From positions 85,629,493 to 85,693,492 of the forward strand of contig JAVIAB010000051.1 of NCBI GenBank assembly GCA_032433765.1: 64,000 nucleotides of DNA, read 5' to 3'. Below are positions 1 to 12,479 of the stretch, in pieces; position 1 is the first letter of the stretch, and each line of letters starts with the position of its first letter. A program made the translations under genes and the position numbers. The notes under the pieces are model-generated. The model made no database searches. It saw only the letters and a list, made by a program, of their open reading frames with translations, and had not been told where the DNA came from. This DNA comes from Megaustenia siamemsis. Its lineage: Eukaryota > Mollusca > Gastropoda > Stylommatophora > Ariophantidae.

Positions 1-2780
1 GTGTTTCTCCAGACTTGAATTATTTCCTTCGGTTTTTCCAGTCTACGGAGGCACGACAATGGAGAATCCAGACATAAAGGAGACAGAACTGTTTACCCAG
101 AGAGCCCCAATAGTGATTTTTTCGTTGAGAACGGGTCTCTGCACTCGCAATGCTTACATGACATGTTTTTTTGTCTGTTTATTTAACTGTGAGTCTGTTT
201 GGATGTGTGCCTGTCTGTCTGATTACCTCTATATATTGTCTGTCAGTCTGTTTGCTTGTCTGCATGTTTGCTGGTCGAATCTCTGCCTGTCTGTCGATTA
301 AAAAAAGAAAAGAGAACAACAACGTCCCCTGCATTATTCCATTTCTGGGGTTTTTCCTGGGGTTCTTTTCGACTGGGCAATAAAGGTTGCTAGCCCAGTG
401 CAGTCGATACGAGTGCTCTGTGTTCTTGTCTAAGTTTTTATTGTTCCCTGTTTGTACATATTTGTCTGTTCACTTTATTCTTGTACCTTCCAGCGTTTGG
501 AAAAAAAATGTATTGCACATGTAGATATTTGCTGTTTACGTCATACATGTTCACTTACGCGACGTTTGACAGATTGATCTCTTGGGAGATATTTTCTCTC
601 CTCTTTATTTGAGCCCATCTACATATTCATGTTTTGTTGTGGGATGTTGCTTGTTGGTAGAGACTTGTGGAATGTTGTCTGTTAACTGAAACAATATATG
701 TGACTTAACCACTAACCATCTACTTATTTCGGTCTTGTTGTGGGATGTTGCCTGTTGACAGAGACTTGTTGGTAGAAACTTATGGGATGTTTCCTGTTGC
801 TAGAGACTTGCGGGATGTTGCCTGTTGATAAAGGCGTTATTTGTGAGTAAGTTATTAATCATCTTTGTATACCTGTCATGTTGTGAGATGCAGTATATTT
901 GTACATGTGTTATATATGGCTAAACTATTAACCTTCTATTTGTTCATGTCTTATAATGTCATAAATGGAAGTGTGTTGATTCTAAATCAGGAGTTTGCCG
1001 GCATTAATCACAGCGAGGTCCAATGTTGTCTTTTCTTTAATTAAGAGATAAATTAAAACTCTGACCTTTAAGTACCTTGTGGCCATTGAGTGAACTGAAC
1101 ATGTGGCCTTTATTCTTCAGCCCTAAAACAAATTCCCGACCTTAATCACAAACGAGAGATGAGCCGTTTCGCAAGAGATATATAAATAGCAAATTTGTTG
1201 GTAAAATAGTTACATACGACCAAACCATTCACGCTCTATTTTGTGCACGAGAATACTGGACTCTTACTGTCAGTGGAAGTGAGATGAGATATTATCTGAG
1301 CATCCTCAAAACCGAAACTTCTTTTATCAAATTGTTAGTTCTGTGAGGTGTTACAGGTAAAGTGTGTAGCTTTCTTTGGTCATCGCTTGACGTGTTGTCA
1401 TGTTTAATTTCATTAATTTGAGTTAGCATTTTCGATTATCTACTTTTTTTTTAACTGTTGTTGCTTTGCCACGTAACATGTTTCCATCTTGTGTTTCATT
1501 CCTATCATGTCTATATCATGTCTACATCTTTTCTTTCATTCATGTATTGTATAATCATTTCTTTTAAAAAAAATTGTATATAAAAAACGTACAAAAAAAA
1601 AAACATCCGTTTTTAAATGAGAGCAACAAAAGACATTTTTATTTAGAAAAACTTCTTTGAGTTTGTTCTAGGATTTCTAGTCGTGGCTCCCATGCTGACG
1701 TCATATTACCGAAACTAAGAAACAAACTACTGGTATTATCTTCGGCGCTACTCGTTCCACGCGCTGAGATCCTTCAGTGTGACTAGGACAGATTCCTGAC
1801 TACTAATCCACGCTGTTCTTGTACGCCATCACGTTGATAATTACAAACTCGTTCTCTCTCCCAACTCCCGAAAATGTTTCCACAGAGCTGTGTCCCTGTA
1901 AGTGAAGATGTCATTACAAATGACAACCAAAGCTAATATGTTGTCGCTTTTTGGTTACAGAAACACATCATACTAAACTCCACATTTTACACTTTTGTTT
2001 CGCGTAAGCAACTTAATTTTCCGTTCGTTTCACCGCCTGGTGCGTCACTCTCAATTTGAACCGTCAGTGTGAACCGTCATCAAACGATATTCTTTTTTTA
2101 CATGTTTTGTATCATCTTGATTTTGGTGAAATATAAAACATTTTTCAATTATCTAAACATTTAAAAATAATCTGTAACATGTTAGGTAAATATAAATATG
2201 TAGATTGATTTTTAAAACATGAAAAACGTTATCTCTGACATCTGTTCCGTTACATTGATAAACAGCTTCCGTACGGAAAGAGTTAATACGGTCGTTTCAT
2301 AAAGTATTCCCATATTAACATTGACTGACATTATAATTCTGTTTCTTTATTTCATATTAGAACGCATGACATCCAGTTTGTCGTCTCATTGCGGCTGGAA
2401 ATTTCATCGCGTCAGCAAGCACGCGGCCTGTGTTCTAGCCAGCTACCCCTCCAGCTCATCCAGAACAATGTCTCACACATCACAGCTCAATTCATTACTG
2501 AAATGTCGCTGACTTTTTTAACTGGCAGGTGATGTTTCCTACTGTTATGATTTTGTGTGGGTTTATTGAAGCAGTTACGTCTTCTCAACTAAGAGAGTCT
2601 CCGAGTTAATGACAGCGTCCAGCACAGCTGTCTAAACAACAGGTAAGTTGTACCTTATTGACATGTCTTTCATTAACAACTATTAGAGTTTAAAATCATC
2701 TTTCGTGCTTGATAACTCTATATTTTGGCTACTTAATTGAACTTCTGGCGTCGTGTTTATTCATCACTGAGATGTATACG
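1..2780. other. AT-rich DNA without a recognisable gene
   Basis: No convincing coding region on either strand; the short open frames at 59-383 come from a TCTG-rich low-complexity stretch (about 165-300). At about 635-835 there is an irregular short repeat built on the phrase GGGATGTTGCCTGTTG and GAGACTTG. The rest is unique-looking AT-rich sequence, possibly intergenic or intronic. I see no promoter or exon I could defend. Confidence 0.5.
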
Positions 2781-2796
2781 ATGTCTTGTATAATAT

Positions 2797-2875
2797 ACAC
2801 ACGCGCGCACACACACACGCACACATACACACACACACAGATACACACATACGTGGGAGCGCGCGAGCACACACA
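2797..2875. repeat. CA-rich microsatellite
   Basis: Interrupted (CA)n / (CACG)n tract. The small open frame across it only translates the repeat. Confidence 0.85.
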
Positions 2876-3029
2876 CTCACATCCTGTTATATCTTTACCA
2901 AAGCAGAATGTAGTCGATCATCGACTGTTTGGCTGAACAACTTCTCGTACCACTGATTCTGATGACGTTTGAATGGCTGTTTTGACAGCAGATCAACAAA
3001 GCCAGTTTAAGTCGTTGGGTTAATTTTAT

Positions 3030-3500
3030 TCCAGATAATGAAGCAATCATGATCACAGAGCACTCTTTGTGTTGCTGATGCCCTCCACAACCATCTATCT
3101 CTTGAGGTCTCGCATATAAACTTGTCTTCTCCAGTCACGTGGCTCCATATCCTCAATGTCTCCAATATTTCATGTCTGTCTTCCTAACACTTCGTTTTCA
3201 ATTATTTTAAATTGTCAGCAGGTTTTCAATCCCCTCTTATCAAAAGTTTTGATGACGTCATTCTGCTCATTTCACTTTCGTTTAGAACTTTTCAGTTCCT
3301 GACTGTAGTTGTCATGCACTACTTCCTAGTTTGCTTTCTTCATAGTTTCTAGAACACTGTTAGTAAGAACCCTAACTCTCTCATCAGAAATGGTGTTTCA
3401 AATTGTTTATACGTTGTCCACGATTGACAGCCATAATACAATATGAGTCCTGTCTATTATTCTACATCTTTCTTTTTCACTGTCTCTCGTTTCCAAGATG
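3030..3500 (-). pseudogene. Decayed LINE reverse transcriptase, C-terminal part
   Basis: Read on the minus strand, the stretch near 3420-3465 translates as LILYYGCQSWTTYKQFE, which matches the Y-G-C-x-S-W-T motif downstream of the RT domain in many non-LTR retrotransposons. Further along, broken by stops, come phrases resembling the C-terminal region rich in R-x-W-R-R-Q (near 3105-3140). Stops and frameshifts make it a relic. The clade cannot be set from this piece. Confidence 0.5.
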
Positions 3501-4340
3501 GTGGAACTAGTCCACGTTTTCTCGATCGTTGCAGAAAGTGCATTTGGGGTCTGATTAATTTCGGTTCTCCATTGCACTTTTCTGTGTTAAAGTCAAAATG
3601 ATGATCTACTCAACACATCTGCGCCGATGAAGCGGAGTAGTACGCACGGCAATATTCTTTTTGACAAATCAAGTGTTGTGAATGCGACCTTCCACCGTCT
3701 CTAGAGTTGATCTGCGCTTTACGTCACATTCAGTGCTGTTCATGACCGTTGTTGGAATTGCTTGACGCAAGTTATTTACATGTTACAACTCATTAACGTG
3801 AAGTGCTTCGTCAAGTCAGCCGCAGTTTTATCTCTTTAGGGAATTTGCACCGTGTTTCGTTCGTTGTAGGCTGCTTTCACTAGAATAATCATGAACCTAA
3901 GGGCGCTGCCATTGTTGTGTGTGCTACGTCATCATATTGGCTCATCGTATATCCCAAGACCGGCCATACGCTAATCTGACGGTCTGTTGTTTGATGTGCG
4001 ACGGGAATAATCTGACGACTAACTGTGTTTTATATGTTCGGATTTGAAGTCAAAAACGATGTCTTAACATCATCAAGCGCTATACATTTTTAAAAATATG
4101 ACGATCACCATTTTCAGGAGAACGTGAACTTTTGGTCACTATAGTGGATAGGCGGCAGGAACCATTAAAGGTTATGTATGAAAGTGTTCCTTGTTGCAGT
4201 TTCCTCATATTCCAGGTCCGGCTTGTTGCAGGAGCTATTGAGTTAGGTGCTCTGTGCACACCGTGAGCTGTGTGTTTCATCCGTTTTGATCGTGTTTCGC
4301 TATTCCGATTGTTTACGATCAGTGATGATATCGTATGTAA
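3501..4340. other. No recognisable feature
   Basis: Mixed-composition DNA with no motif I can assign. Short open frames on both strands (for example 4080-4280 minus) resemble no family I know. Confidence 0.4.
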
Positions 4341-4341
4341 G

Positions 4342-4545
4342 GGAAGTTTCCCTCTATAATAATATTCATTTATTATTCTTTGTCTCCGGTTTAAACCACT
4401 GGAAACTACTATTCGTGCTGTTTCGTCCTAAATGTTTGTCTGCAACGCAAGTATTCAGCCCTACCCTATCCGGGAGATGCTTGTCTTAATATGAAAAATA
4501 TAGATACACAATGTATTTCTGAGCTGTGATCGCAGTGTTATGCTA
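4342..4545 (+). repeat. Dispersed repeat R, copy 1
   Basis: Near-identical to 14338-14531: starts GGAAGTTTCCCTCTATAATA, contains TATTCAGCCCTACCCTATCC and ends near GAGCTGTGATCGC. The first about 50 bases also occur at 14565-14620 and, reversed, at 22370-22430, where they are continuous with the tail of SINE-C. It may be part of a larger element carrying that tail. Confidence 0.7.
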
Positions 4546-4584
4546 TAGTCATGAGAACACCGGCGTGAAAGACACTTCCACGAT

Positions 4585-4775
4585 AGCTAATTTTTTAGTT
4601 AGCCGAGTGGCAGTGTTCCCTAGCGTTTGGCTTTTCGTGGGAAGGCGCTTTGCCACTGAGTACGGGTTCAATCCTGTTTCGGTCCATATATTGTTCTTTG
4701 TTTTTTTTCTGTTGTTGATTTTTTGTCATTTTTGTCCGAGTGCTGTAAACATACCTCTGCCTCTGAATTGATTCC
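4585..4775 (+). mobile_element. SINE-C, tRNA-derived (Leu/Ser-like head)
   Basis: The head contains TTAGCCGAGTGGCAGTG (A-box-like, typical of tRNA-Leu/Ser type genes), a long variable-arm-like region and GGTTCAATCC (B box). The body then reads towards CCTCTGAATTGATTC. The same unit is present in reverse at 22366-22610 and, split, at 13905-14310. The acceptor stem does not pair, so this is a SINE rather than a functional tRNA gene. Confidence 0.75.
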
Positions 4776-5710
4776 ATGATATCGTATGACAGGGAACAGT
4801 TGGCTGTGTTCACTTTCTGTGCGGTTTTGCCTTATGTCTTTTGGCGTGTGTTGAGACTGCTACGATGGGGACTACAGCTACCTTTCTTTGTTTGGGAGAT
4901 GATTCCACTGTCTCGGGCGGTTGAGCAATTATGGATCTTAATTCGTTTGCTGTGATACCGGGGCCTTCCATAACCAAAGAACCAAATATTTTTCTCATTA
5001 AAAGACAAAATAGGATGTTTCTTTTAGATTTGTAATATTCTGAAAAATTGACGGAGGGTCTTTCGTTCTCTATTTTCAATGTTTGAGAATAAGCGGTAAA
5101 GCACTGGCTCTTTAACTGGACATAGAGAACATGAGGTCCAGCCCTATCGGATACAATATATATCTTGTCATGAATGTCATGAACACATGTTTTTTTCTTC
5201 TAGAAATAGAAAGAGCCCGGCGTTGTACAAACCAGTGTACCCAGACATTCTTTGAAGAACTTTATACAAGTGGACAACACACTAGATTCAGTATACATCA
5301 TCCTCAAGGCGTGAGGAGAATTGTTCTTTCACTGTGAATGTTATTGTTTGTATCTTGAATGTATTAGAAGAAAACAAAACTGGTGTTAGAACTGAGATAG
5401 CTTTCTGTTATGGTTGTGAGACTGCAGGTGTCTGTGGTGGTGCTAGGGGAGGACGAAGGGGAGGTGGATAAACAAGGACTTGGGATCAAACCTAGTACGG
5501 TCAGGTAAGGGTTAGATTACAATACCGGTGTTTCATTAAATGAAACCTGAGTACAAGGAGTCGAAAGAAAGGTTATAAGAGTGACTAATACTTTAAATCG
5601 AATCTCGCACTCCCACTACCAATTCAAACCACGTCATTTATTTCACTTGCATGTGGCACAGGACAGAGTATGTTTGAGCTCACATACTAATGGTAATAAT
5701 TTTTTTCCAG
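4776..5710. other. No recognisable feature
   Basis: No family or repeat recognised. Short open frames (4810-5079 minus, 5131-5337 plus) are low-complexity or resemble nothing known. Confidence 0.4.
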
Positions 5711-5878
5711 TTGATGAGTAATCGACATTTCAAGTCGGGCCTCACTTCTGAGACCAGTGTTGGTGGACGCAAAGAGAAATCACAAATAAAAATGCCAACT
5801 GTTGAAGCCAGAAATTGAACTCAGACACTCTCTGTCTCGAGATCGGCGTCTTGCCTCGAGACCAACCAGTCCCCCATT
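5711..5878 (-). mobile_element. SINE-B copy (minus strand)
   Basis: On the minus strand it reads GGTTGGTCTCGAGGCAAGACGCC, then a B-box-like GAGTTCAATTTC, then TTTTTATTTGTGATTTCTCTTTG and a tail ending ATGTCGATTACTCATCAAC. The same order and wording appear on the plus strand at 9195-9362, which defines the family. The B box points to a tRNA-derived SINE. Confidence 0.65.
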
Positions 5879-5929
5879 ACAGTTAGCATTGTCATTATTT
5901 TACTATTAAGTAAAAAAAAAAAAACTGAA

Positions 5930-6235
5930 TCTAGAGTACAGTCATCTTTAGTCTTGTTAGCTGTCCAGGGAACTTTCAACATTCTTATGAGAAATGTCAT
6001 CTATGTGGTATCTAATCGTCTTGTCATTTGTTTGTCTGCTGTCCATGATTCGCTTTTATAGGTCAGAATTAGCTCTATATAACCAATGAACTCTCTTTTT
6101 CACTTCTATTGACATAGAGTTGTTGCATAAGACGCTTTTCATTTTCTGAAATCCTATTTTGGCCTGAGCTATTATGCTTTTTATTTCTGTGGTGTATCTT
6201 CCATCTGATGTTATTATCTTCTGTATATAGGCACT
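5930..6235 (-). pseudogene. LINE-G fragment, RT C-terminal region
   Basis: The minus-strand translation contains SDGRYTTEIKSIIAQAKIGF, then MSIEVKKRVH and a GFLRR-type region. It matches the 58.6-59.6 kb copies of the family I call LINE-G (non-LTR retrotransposon with a (GAT)n 3' tail). Both ends are truncated and it carries stops. Confidence 0.7.
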
Positions 6236-6685
6236 TGCAAATAATATAAAATTTAGTTTTAAAAAATAAAACATAAAAATATGCAGACACAAAATATAAC
6301 TAAACGAAAATTGAAAGCACCAAAATTGCAAGCATAAACGTCATCAAACCGTGCGCATATTATAATAGTCGTTTGTTGCGCACAAATATGTAAAATGCGA
6401 AGAGGATAAATGTTCAAATACCATCCATTGAAGCATGTATGGCCTCAAAATGTGGGTTTATTTAACGGATACGACGGTACGACAACCGTTTTTGGGAATG
6501 CAAAAAATAATTTTTAAAATGACTTCAAATTAGGCAAACATTTTTACCTGACGGTTGTTATAAGGAAGGTTGTTTAGAAATAAAATAATCGTACATATGG
6601 CTCCCATCCTCCAACATAAATGGGTGTTAAATCGACACGAAATGCTTGCGCAAAATAAAAGGATGGAAATGGCAGAACAAAAAAT
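6236..6685. other. AT-rich DNA, no feature recognised
   Basis: A low-GC stretch between two LINE relics. Nothing identifiable on either strand. Confidence 0.4.
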
Positions 6686-6689
6686 CACT

Positions 6690-6985
6690 AATTTAGAATT
6701 ATTGAAAAGTACCAGTGAAATACCAGTGAATAAAGGGATACAGCGAAGACGATGGCGCTGGACAGGACACACACTATGGAAACCAACTGAAAGTATTACA
6801 CAGCATTCCCTTTTTTAGAATCCCCAGGGAAAAAGACAAAGTGGAAGATCAAGGAATTCTTGGAGAGGACAGATAGAAGCAGAGATGAAGATGATGGGGA
6901 AGACATGGAACGATCTTAAAAGAATGGTAAGAAACAGAACGACTTGGAAAGTGTTTGTTGAAGACCTTTGCTCCACAGGGTGCTG
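6690..6985 (+). pseudogene. LINE C-terminal fragment (R-R-R-W-x-W-x-G-H type)
   Basis: The plus strand encodes IQRRRWRWTGHTLWKP, and after a break come segments like GKRQSGRSRNSWRGQ and WNDLKRMVRNRTTWK ending DLCSTGC. This is the characteristic carboxyl end of a jockey/CR1-like or related LINE ORF2. A stop at 6817 and a frame change show it is dead. Its family differs from LINE-G and from the RTE at 28 kb. Confidence 0.7.
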
Positions 6986-7315
6986 AAAGTTAGAAGAAGA
7001 ATCAACAGGAAAAGAACTTTAAAACACATTCTTTATTCCTACACTGTGTTAACAATGACATGCATGGACATCAACAGGAAAATACTGTAGAAAAAATAAT
7101 CGAAACTGCGAAACTGGAATGTAATAGAACAAATACCAAAAGTAATAAAAATAAAAACACAATAATTTTTTTAATGTGTTGGATTACAACTAGTGCTAAG
7201 TTACATACAAATATTAAATTGATCGGTCATGCAAACAGCTGACCAGTACAATACACCACAGGAAGCGCTGTTCTTAACAAACAGGTAAGGGAATAATGGG
7301 CAGATCTTGAAATAA
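6986..7315. other. A-rich spacer before the 21-bp minisatellite
   Basis: AT-rich, no recognisable gene. Confidence 0.4.
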
Positions 7316-8283
7316 ATGGAGCTGTTCATGAAACCAGTGGAACAGATCATAAGACCAATGGAACAGATCATGAAATCAATGGAACAGATCATGAAACCAA
7401 TGGAACAGATCATGAAAGCAATGGAACAGATCATGAAAGCAATGGAACAGATGATGAAACCAATGGAACAGATCATGAAACCAATGGAACAGATCATGAA
7501 ACCAATGGAACAGATCATGAAAGCAATGGAACAGATGATGAAACCAATGGAACAGATGATGAAACCAATGGAACAGATCATGAAACCAATGGAACAGATC
7601 ATGAAACCAATGGAACAGATCATGAAAGCAATGGAACAGATCATGAAAGCAATGGAACAGATGATAAAACCAATGGAACAGATGATGAAACCAATGGAAC
7701 AGATCATGAAACCAATGGAACAGATGATGAAACCAATGGAACAGATCATGAAACCAATGGAACAGATGATGAAACCAATGGAACAGATGATGAAACAAAT
7801 GGAACAGATCATGAAACCAATGGAACAGATGATGAAACCAGTGGAACAGATAATGAAACCAATGGAACAGATGATGAAACCAATGGAACAGATGATGAAA
7901 CCAATGGAACAGATTATGAAACCACTGGAGCAGATCATGAAACCAATGGAACAGATGATGAAACCAATGGAACAGATGATGAAACCAGTGGAACAGATCA
8001 TGAAACCAATGGAACAGATCATGAAACCAATGGAACAGATCATGAAACCAATGGAATAGACGATGAAACCAATGGAACAGATCATGAAACCACTGGCGCA
8101 GATGATGAAACCAGTGGAACAGATCATGAAACCAATGGAACAGATGATGAAACCAGTGGAACAGATCATGAAACCAATGGAACAGATCATGAAACCAATG
8201 GAACAGATCATGAAACCAATGGAATAGACGATGAAACCAATGGAACAGATCATGAAACCACTGGAGCAGATCATGAAACCAAT
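7316..8283. repeat. 21-bp minisatellite, about 46 units
   Basis: Units read ATGAAACCAATGGAACAGATC with common GATC/GATG and CCA/GCA variants. Because 21 is a multiple of three, the array is open in several frames on both strands: 247 codons on plus (heptad M-E-Q-I-M-K-P) and 357 codons on minus (I-C-S-I-G-F-M). I see no start context, flanking exon or bias towards silent changes, so I take these frames as by-products of the repeat. A repetitive coiled-coil-like protein is not excluded. Confidence 0.85.
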
Positions 8284-9190
8284 GAATTAATTAAAACGCT
8301 GATACCATTCTCTTCTCCTTTTCTTCCTCATTTGCATTTCAGCGTCGTGGAGTGATATCATTTGTGGTTTGATATGTTTCCTAGTGTTTCTAATATTCCT
8401 TCAATCCATTTTTTCTCCTGGCCAGCACTTGGGTCAGGTGTTCATTCAACTTTTATTAAAGGCTTGTTATGTTGTGTGTTGATTTTTATCTTTCTGTCTG
8501 ATTTGGTAGTGGTTATTTTTTCTTATTGTTCTTGAGTCTAGTCCACGTCTGGTTGATGCCACTAAAAATACAATTTATTATGGAAACTGCTCAGCTTTGT
8601 TCCGATCACTTTCTTTTTTTTCTTCTGTGAGACACGAGAGAATAAGAGAAAAAGAGAGATCTTAATGGAATTGTTGTAGTATTAGAACAACAGTACCGTG
8701 TGAAAGGTCGATATATGGTATACAGGTAGCAGTATGAGAAAGTTTACCTGCTCTGTCAGTCAAGAGACCATATGATGACCGACCGTTGCAGCCACATTTC
8801 GGTGTCGAGGCCAACTTTTCTGCGCTCACTTAACCTACCTACAGCGGTTGCTGTTTATTATGTTCTCTAATTTCGTTCTTTCGTGACTGGCTCAGCTTTT
8901 GGCGTTGTTCGAATGTTACCTAGTGCGGGTGCCCTCCAGGCAGTGGATGTTTATTGGTTGTTGTCAGGCGTTGTAATAGAGGGCGGTTCAGAGGTCAAAC
9001 AAGCGCACTGCTTTCACACACTACCAGACTGGTACATTCTTACTTTATCTTCCTTGTTGCTTTTAATTTTTGGGTTTTTTTTTTATTCTCCTTGGCAAAG
9101 CACAGTCCGTTGAACCAAAATACAGCAACTGTTTGCTATGTTAAATAACAAATATTATTACACAATTTGTAGTGAAAACTAAACCAATTA
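8284..9190. other. No recognisable feature
   Basis: AT-rich. Open frames at 8883-9148 show no known motif. Confidence 0.4.
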
Positions 9191-9194
9191 AGTC

Positions 9195-9362
9195 TCTGGT
9201 CTGAATGGTTTGTAACTGGTTGGTATCGAGGCAGGACGCCGGCTTCGAGACAAAGAGGTTGTGAGTTTAAATCCCGCCTACACCAGTTAAGATTTTTATT
9301 TCTGATTTCTCTTTGGGACATCCCTCCAGCCCCGGCTTGAAACGTCAATTACTCATAAAGGG
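9195..9362 (+). mobile_element. SINE-B copy (plus strand)
   Basis: Contains GGTATCGAGGCAGGACGCC, a B-box-like GTGAGTTTAAATCCC, TTTTATTTCTGATTTCTCTTTG and the tail AACGTCAATTACTCATAAA, matching the reversed copy at 5711-5878. Likely tRNA-derived. Confidence 0.65.
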
Positions 9363-9900
9363 AAAAATATGAGAACCTCCGAAGACGGCGTTATCTGCCT
9401 GTGCAGCGAGGGACCCATGAGCACACGGCTTCTAGGGAAAAACGGATTAACACGCACAATTCAGTTCATAGTCTGTAGCGACTTCGCCAGATGTACAAGA
9501 TGGCGAACGCAAAAAAAAAATAATAAAAAAAATAATAAAAAGAATGAAAACTACCTACCCCAAGACTAGGGATGAGAGGACGCTAGATCAAGGTAGACTA
9601 CCTAGCTGTCCAGAAAGCGGGTCCTGTCTACTATAATTGCCGGAAGCTTGGCTTAAAAGCTTGGCTTAATCATTTACCCATAATTCTATGTGACTAAATC
9701 GCTACAAATGAACCATTGTGATGTTTATGTTATGTTCTGGAAGTTCTGATAACATTGACTTCGCTTGCTAACATGTGTTCAGTGTAGTTTTCTGTTAATC
9801 AGAGTAGTTAACAATGATCGTTAGTATGAACTGTTACAGAAAAGTGTTAATCGCTGTAGTAAAAGTGCATTTTACACATCAAATACGGTGCGATTTGTCA
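9363..9900. other. No recognisable feature; A-rich tract at 9508-9545
   Basis: One interrupted poly-A stretch with AATAAA-like spacing. No gene recognised. Confidence 0.4.
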
Positions 9901-9904
9901 AGGA

Positions 9905-10615
9905 TACCTTCATCATCATCATCATCATCATCATCAAGTACCGGGCCTACTGGCGTAGGTGATCATGTCTCTCAACAACTTCCGATCTCGGCAGCTGTTT
10001 ATCTTTTCTGTTGTTGACCTTCTGCCAAGCCATTCACTTAGTCTATCTGGTATCTTTTCTCTTTGCTTCCCTCTATCTCTTCATCCCTTGATTTTCCCAG
10101 TTATTACAATATATTCCAGTTGTTCTCTTCCCATTACATGGCCAAAAAATGATGATTGTTTCTTCCTAATATTGGAAATTAGCTCTCTTTTTGCTTTGGC
10201 CTCTTTCAGAACGTTTTATTACTCTTTTTAGCTGTCCATGGTATTCTCAACATTCTTCTGTAAAATCACATTTCTATAGACTCCAGTGATTTTCTTGTCT
10301 GTTGTCCTATTGCCCATGATTCACATCCATATGTTAAGACTGGCTCTACATAAAAGAACTCTTTTTCTTGTTTCTGTTGTCAAAAATGGATTTCATAGTG
10401 TCTTCCTTATTTTTTTGGAAAGCTGTTTTTGCCTGAGCCATTCTGCATCTCACCTCTTTTGTACATCTTCCGTCTGAGGTTAACAAAGTTACCAAATATT
10501 TAAATTCGTTTACCTGTTTTACTATTGTTCCACTTGTCTTTATTTTGTACTGAGGTGATGTCTTTTTCTTTGTTGTTACCATTACTTCTGTCTTTTTGCT
10601 ATTAAGGCTATTCAA
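9905..10615 (-). pseudogene. LINE-G copy, 5'-truncated, with (GAT)n tail
   Basis: On the minus strand the piece runs from an RT C-terminal region (LTSDGRCTKEVRCRMAQAKT, around 10430-10490) to a 3' end that finishes as (GAT)n at 9907-9936. The 3' sequence just before the tail, with the phrase CTACTGGCGTAGGTGATCA on plus, matches the LINE-G ends at 18.75 kb and 58.75 kb. Frames are broken in several places. Confidence 0.75.
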
Positions 10616-12170
10616 TCATGAATCAAAAGGATACCTTAAGAGACACTAAAAGGTCATGGGTATCATGCCGTGCAAAGGGTTTGTACGCGTTAGCCAGGAG
10701 ATCTCGTAACATATTCTTAGTATTTCCAGAAGCTCGGAGCACCTATGGGCGTGTCCAGAGTGCAGTGGTAATGATCCTAATATACATAACAAAACACAAA
10801 AGTAAAATGCAAATGTTATGATGTTTCACAGTTGCGAACAAGACAAGACTAAATAGAGAACCAACATTCCAACCGAAAGGTGTTCTCCTGGGACGAAAAA
10901 ACAAAGACAACAGAAAACAAAACCTGAATAATTAGCATAAATCTAAATAGTGACCGAGTCATCTAACGCCATTGTAAGTACATAAGTCTGTCTTAAGCCT
11001 TGGATACGTCAGTAGCCGAGTGCTCACGCGCTGGTTTGGCGTTAAATGAGCGAGGAAGAGGCGGGTGAGAATGGAACCAGCTGAGAAAGGAATAAGTATC
11101 GAGCTCACTGAATTTGGGAAAAGTAATAAACAGCTAGGAGGTGCATTACCCACTCGCCACCAAATGTTGCGGCCTAGTACAATGAAGTACCATTTGACTA
11201 CACCAAAACAAATCCCAGAGGACAGAACTAGCTTAACATCTATCTACATCAGTGAAACAGGTAGACGTTGGAAGTGATCATTTTTGAGAAACGTCGCTGG
11301 TAATGCTGGTGCCACTATGACAGTCCACTTCTAATCTCTTGAACATAGTAACCCACAAGACATCACAGTTATTGTTATTATCTCATGCTTCTCGGATTAC
11401 CGTAGTCCGTTCTCCACTGAGAACAGTCCCACAGACATAGGACGCATTGATTCCTTAAAAGGCTTCCATGAGTAAAGATGGATCTCTATTTATTCTCAAA
11501 TGAAATATCACCTTCCTGTTTTCTACGTTTTAGTGATAATATAATCTAGTGTCTGTAGAAGCTGTAATGATTTAGTCACTTCCCTATCATTTTCAGGCGT
11601 GGCTGGATGCTGTTAGGATATAAATATGTTGGTTCCTGCATGTCTTTTATTCCGTCCAATCATTTCTCTTGTTCTCTGTCCTGGTGTTTGAGACAAAAAG
11701 CCTCTAATTTTATAGTTAACACCAAATTCGGTATGTTTACCTTCGCATTTATGTTTGTTTTCTTAGGAAATTGTGATTTGAACAAAAATAAGGTTAAATA
11801 AATCATCTTCGCCTGATTTACTGCGTAATTCGATTATATTTCTTCGTCATTTTATTTTCATACATTTCTTTTTACATGCGCAATAAATTGCAGAAGAGTG
11901 GAATCCTTAATGAAATAATGGAGCCCGATTTATCATCTGAATGAATTATTTAATTTAAAAAAATTGTAACATTTTATTTTTATCTTTCAAGCTTTTGTTG
12001 CAAGCTAAAATAATTTGTATGCTTCTGGGATTTGTTGTTTTTTTCGCCCCAGTGTGGATTCTGAGACACATGTGAATAATTGTGTTTACAATGTTAATAC
12101 GCGTAGATCTACCTTTTTTTTTTTTAGTATTTATGAATAGATGTACCTTGGTTTTGTAAGTATTAAAGCA
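10616..12170. other. No recognisable feature
   Basis: About 1.5 kb with no family I recognise. Around 11005-11070 the phrase TAGCCGAGTGCTC looks A-box-like, but no matching B box follows at a sensible distance, so I do not call a SINE. Confidence 0.4.
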
Positions 12171-12458
12171 TTACTTACTAGTAAAAAAAAGTAAGTAAAG
12201 TACCCCCATCACGCCAAGTGGCGTATAGGGAAATATGGTGTTAGTGACCCTATATTTTACAGACCTTCAGCACATGATTTTTGGGATAATGTGGTCGGTA
12301 TTACACCCGTGCTGCTTTACTTTCCCAGAAAAAAACATCCGGTACCCATTTAAGGCTGGGGTAACTCGAAAGCCGTCGGTTGGGATCGAACCCTACCCCT
12401 TGTCCTTTGTAGTCCAGTTCACTAATCACTGAGCTATCGCGGCTCGTTACTTACTAGT
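12171..12458 (-). mobile_element. SINE-A, full length, with 12-bp TSD
   Basis: Minus-strand copy of the commonest SINE here. Head GAGCCGCGATAGCTCAGTGG (A box TAGCTCAGTGG), B box GGTTCGATCCC, central core with ATGGGTACCGGAT, and a tail that ends CGCCACTTGGCGTGA...TACTTTACTT. Both flanks carry the same 12 bases, TTACTTACTAGT (12171-12182 and 12447-12458), so the element itself is 12183-12446. The A and B boxes are RNA polymerase III promoter elements. Confidence 0.9.
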
Positions 12459-12479
12459 GCTGCACGTGATATGGAAATA

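Noticed and set aside
4585..4680. Functional tRNA-Leu/Ser gene
   Set aside because: A and B boxes are present but the acceptor stem does not pair, and the same unit recurs with a common non-tRNA body; it is a SINE head.
7316..8283. CRISPR-like array
   Set aside because: Units are contiguous without spacers; it is a 21-bp minisatellite in a eukaryotic context. The same applies to the other tandem arrays in the window.
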